Assembly: GCF_032595075.1 (NCBI RefSeq) | Contig: NZ_CP118735.1 | Coordinates: 524,001-588,000, forward strand | Direction: 5' to 3' | DNA length: 64,000 nucleotides | Origin: Streptococcus sp. 29887 | Lineage (GTDB): Bacteria; Bacillota; Bacilli; Lactobacillales; Streptococcaceae | Part shown: positions 62,352 through 64,000 of the stretch, piece by piece | Position numbering within the stretch: the stretch's first letter is position 1 | Layout of the letters: each line of letters begins with the position of its first letter | Notes under the pieces: model-generated | Seen by the model: the letters and a program-made list of their open reading frames with translations, nothing else | The model's database searches: none | What the model was told of the DNA's origin: nothing | Position numbers and translations under genes: made by a program

Positions 62352-62484
62352 AAATACAATGAATGATAACGAGGTCAGAAAGGCTCCTGACGCACTCGAG
62401 AGAGTACCTGAGATGTTGGATACGCCGCCCAACCGCTATCATTGTATTTCAAAAACCCCTCAGCGATTGCTGGGGGCTTTTTTG
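62352..62484 (+). ncRNA. Unrecognised structured RNA with terminator
   Basis: A closing stem AAATACAATGA (62352-62362) with TCATTGTATTT (62439-62449), extendable through TA..CG after a 4-base bulge, encloses three hairpins: GTCAG/CTGAC (62374-62391), ACTC-GAGA-GAGT with a GNRA tetraloop (62394-62405), and GTTGG/CCAAC (62415-62433). This makes a four-way-junction shape without tRNA landmarks. The terminator (CCCTCAGC/GCTGGGGG then TTTTTT, 62456-62483) follows at once. It may be co-transcribed with the PBECR-like gene. Confidence 0.6.
62455..62484 (+). terminator. Terminator at the right end of the prophage
   Basis: CCCCTCAGC pairs with GCTGGGGG around GATT and runs into TTTTTT. Confidence 0.85.
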
Positions 62485-62516
62485 TTTGCCAAAAATACAG
62501 TAAAGTAGAGTAAGCA

Positions 62517-62561
62517 TGCCCCAAAATATTCAGAATTTCTTGTTGGGGCAAAATTGGGGCA
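62517..62561. promoter_or_regulatory. Right arm-type integrase sites
   Basis: TGCCCCAAAA (62517-62526), inverted, and two direct TTGGGGCA copies (62543-62550, 62554-62561) 11 bases apart match the left arm repeats at 23082-23102. Confidence 0.5.
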
Positions 62562-62676
62562 TAAGTTTAAAACTTACCAATATTAACCAGTCGGAATTGT
62601 TCATTTTTACTACTTATGAACACTATTAGAACAAGATTTTCTACTATATAATACTTATGAAATTATCATCTATTAA

Positions 62677-62695
62677 AAGGATGCGGTAAAATAAT
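62677..62695. repeat. attR core of the prophage
   Basis: Exact copy of the 19-bp attL core that contains the end of hup. Confidence 0.85.
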
Positions 62696-62699
62696 AAAA

Positions 62700-62799
62700 A
62701 GGTCCAGTGGACCTTTTTATCTTTTGCTTGAAAATAGGAGAGCAAAACTAGGTCCAGTGGACCTTTTTATCTTTTGCTTGAAAACAGGAGAGCAAAACC
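62700..62799. repeat. Two tandem 50-bp hairpin repeats
   Basis: Units 62700-62749 and 62750-62799 differ at two positions. Each holds AGGTCC/GGACCT followed by TTTTTATCTTTT (terminator-like) and a TTGCT/AGCAA hairpin. Two further hairpins follow: CCAGTC/GACTGG (62798-62817) and CCTCGC/GCGAGG (62824-62848). Confidence 0.85.
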
Positions 62800-62852
62800 A
62801 GTCTGGGAATAGACTGGTTTATCCCTCGCCTAAAAATAAGTGAGCGAGGCTA

Positions 62853-63091
62853 AGCATCAAAAAGCCCGTCATATCAAGCTTTCTAGCTTGTCCGACGGGC
62901 TTTTTTCTGTGTTTTGGGGCATTTTTGGGGCATAAAATCAGTAATTTTCCATGATTTCAGCTACATTTGCCTTGAGTTTCTTTGTGACATGGGTGTAAAT
63001 TTGGGTTGTAGTCTTAGCATCTGCATGTCCGACACGGTCCATGATGGCTTTCAAGGGAACTCTGTTTTCTGCTAGACGGCTGACAAGAGTA
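62853..63091. repeat. Second copy of the prophage left end
   Basis: This segment matches 23023-23261 with a constant offset of 39830 and only about nine differences. It includes the terminator hairpin, the TTTTGGGGCA arm sites and the 3' end of the integrase gene. It is outside attR, so it does not belong to the present prophage. Confidence 0.9.
62938..63091 (-). pseudogene. Truncated integrase remnant (C-terminal part)
   Basis: On the minus strand this encodes LVSRLAENRVPLKAIMDRVG, then HADAKTTTQIYTHVTKKLKA and NVAEIMENY, with the active-site Tyr. It is nearly identical to the end of the prophage integrase (N-to-K and a few silent changes). Similarity stops abruptly at about 63091, so about 330 N-terminal codons are gone. 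It marks a former element at this attachment site. Confidence 0.88.
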
Positions 63092-63315
63092 GGTGACCTT
63101 GTGACAGGTAATCGACAAATTGTATCACAGTACTTGTAACTTTGGAAAAACAAAAAAACCAGCCTTGTAGACTGATTTTTAAGGAGATTTATGAAAAATT
63201 TTAGGATACACTTACAGTATAACCGAATTTTCAGATAATTCATCGGTCTTTAGACCTATTTTGTTAAAAAACAAACTTTTGTTATAATAGAGAACAAAAG
63301 TAAGAGGAGATTTTT
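63092..63315. other. Intergenic region between int remnant and GNAT gene
   Basis: No gene is supported. It holds a GGTCT/AGACC hairpin (63245-63256) and the promoter of the next gene: TTGTTA (63261-63266), 16 bases, TATAAT (63283-63288). Confidence 0.55.
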
Positions 63316-63783
63316 ATGACCATACGTAAAGCTACACAATCAGATATTCCAGTATTAAATGAATTATTGCAAGATATTTTACAGGTTCATCATCAAGCAC
63401 GACCAGATATTTTTAAGAGTGAGGGTCAAAAATATTCTGAGGAAGAATTAAGAAAACTTTTGGACAATCCTGCTAAGTCAGTTTTTGTTTATGAACTGGA
63501 AGGTCAGGTTGTTGGTCATCTTTTTTGTGAAATCACGACTGCGACTGGTGATGTTTTGGAACCAGTTAAGACCTTGTATATTGATGATCTGTGTGTAGGC
63601 TCTTCTGCGCGTGGTCAAAAAATTGGTGAGCAATTGTATACATTTGCTCTCTCTTATGCCAAGGAGCAGGGCTGCCACAATCTAACCTTGGATGTATTGG
63701 CAGACAATGCGGGGGCTGTTCGCTTTTATGACCGTTTGGGTATGAAACCACAAAAATTCCGTATGGAGAAAATAATTGATTAA
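63316..63783 (+). CDS. GNAT-family N-acetyltransferase
   Basis: This 155-residue GNAT has motif A as LYIDDLCVGSSARGQKIGEQ and the C-terminal block NAGAVRFYDRLGMKPQKFRM. It resembles streptococcal acetyltransferases of unknown substrate. AGAGGAG lies before the ATG and its own promoter is upstream. A terminator follows. Confidence 0.9.
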   Translation: MTIRKATQSDIPVLNELLQDILQVHHQARPDIFKSEGQKYSEEELRKLLDNPAKSVFVYELEGQVVGHLFCEITTATGDVLEPVKTLYIDDLCVGSSARGQKIGEQLYTFALSYAKEQGCHNLTLDVLADNAGAVRFYDRLGMKPQKFRMEKIID

Positions 63784-63807
63784 AAAAAGAGGGGTTCCCT
63801 CTTTTTT
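63783..63807. terminator. Bidirectional terminator between GNAT gene and mvaA
   Basis: AAAGAGGG pairs with CCCTCTTT around GTT. T-runs are present on both strands, so it serves the two convergent genes and overlaps the mvaA stop. Confidence 0.85.
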
Positions 63808-64000
63808 AGTGTTCTCTCATTTTTGCTAAGAGCTTTTGTGCAGTTTCAAGGTTGCTGTGTTTTTCCTGACGCAAGAGCTGGGCTAGTTTGTCCACTTCAT
63901 CTTCCTCAGCGCCAGCAAGCAGGGCTAGGGATTTGGCATGGAGTTTCATGTGTCCCGCCTGAATGCCAGAGGTGACTAGGGCACGCAGGGCAGCAAAGTT
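63806..64000 (-). CDS. mvaA: Hydroxymethylglutaryl-CoA reductase, C-terminal part
   Basis: On the minus strand the frame reads NFAALRALVTSGIQAGHMKL then HAKSLALLAGAEEDEVDKLA, ending QKLLAKMREH. The GIQAGHM-LHA segment is the catalytic-histidine region of class II HMG-CoA reductases, which make mevalonate for isoprenoids. The first several hundred residues lie beyond the window. It links in pathway to ispA, about 47 kb away. Confidence 0.82.
   Translation of the reverse strand, partial: NFAALRALVTSGIQAGHMKLHAKSLALLAGAEEDEVDKLAQLLRQEKHSNLETAQKLLAKMREH

Larger units (their letters stand above)
23002..62695. mobile_element. Complete-looking siphovirus prophage (about 39.7 kb)
   Basis: The element is bounded by 19-bp direct repeats at the 3' end of hup. 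It has the canonical temperate-siphovirus order: integrase, CI repressor and divergent early genes, replication and recombination, late regulator, terminase, portal, capsid, tail, holin, endolysin. No structural gene appears broken. The tail proteins (TP901-1-like major tail, Dit, Tal) indicate a long non-contractile tail. Accessory genes of interest lie at the integrase end, among the early small genes, behind the MuF gene and beside attR. Confidence 0.93.

Noticed and set aside
62938..63243. Remnant integrase as an intact 101-residue gene
   Set aside because: Only the last 50 or so codons are integrase; the upstream part is unrelated sequence after the breakpoint.

Overview
The window is chromosomal DNA of a low-GC Gram-positive coccus, almost certainly Streptococcus and most like S. 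suis. The evidence is the cell-division cluster ftsZ-ylmE-sepF-ylmG-ylmH-divIVA followed by a T-box and ileS, a clpE-type Clp ATPase, the xseA-xseB-ispA-tlyA-argR-recN operon, and an HU gene. The species is inferred from gene order and protein character; no search was run.

Layout. 1-7.6 kb: end of ftsZ and the division genes, then an Ile-type T-box leader controlling a small acetyltransferase and ileS. 7.7-10.9 kb (minus strand): a DUF1827-like protein, a Nudix hydrolase and ClpE, which has a CtsR-like operator. 11.1-13.9 kb: a DUF1797-like protein, an amino-acid ABC permease/ATPase pair and folD. 14-14.9 kb: a membrane-anchored zinc metallopeptidase (minus). 15.0-22.7 kb: a tightly packed operon for DNA repair, isoprenoid synthesis and arginine regulation, then a DegV protein, an SGNH lipase and a YpmS-like protein. 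22.7-23.0 kb: hup.

23.0-62.7 kb is a complete-looking siphovirus prophage of about 39.7 kb, integrated in the 3' end of hup. A 19-bp direct repeat (AAGGATGCGGTAAAATAAT) marks attL (23002-23020) and attR (62677-62695), and the hup reading frame is preserved. Gene order: integrase, MazF-like protein and CI-like repressor (minus strand); a divergent early operon with many small regulators; a RepA_N/DnaD-like initiator containing a likely internal replication origin; a helicase loader; a Gp157/ERF/SSB/RusA recombination module; accessory genes; an ArpU-type late regulator; a tRNA-Ser and an odd tRNA-like RNA; terminase, portal and a MuF protein with a C-terminal zincin (HEATH) domain plus a probable immunity gene; capsid and tail genes with a predicted -1 frameshift in the tail assembly chaperone; tape measure, distal tail and tail-tip proteins; a possible Tad2-like protein; holins; and an amidase endolysin. 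A PBECR-like gene with an apparently leaderless promoter and an unrecognised structured RNA lie at the right end, typical of lysogenically expressed cargo.

Downstream of attR lie 50-bp tandem hairpin repeats and about 240 bp nearly identical to the prophage left end, including the last 50 or so codons of an integrase. This looks like the scar of an earlier element at the same site. The window closes with a GNAT gene and the C-terminus of a class II HMG-CoA reductase (mvaA) on the minus strand.
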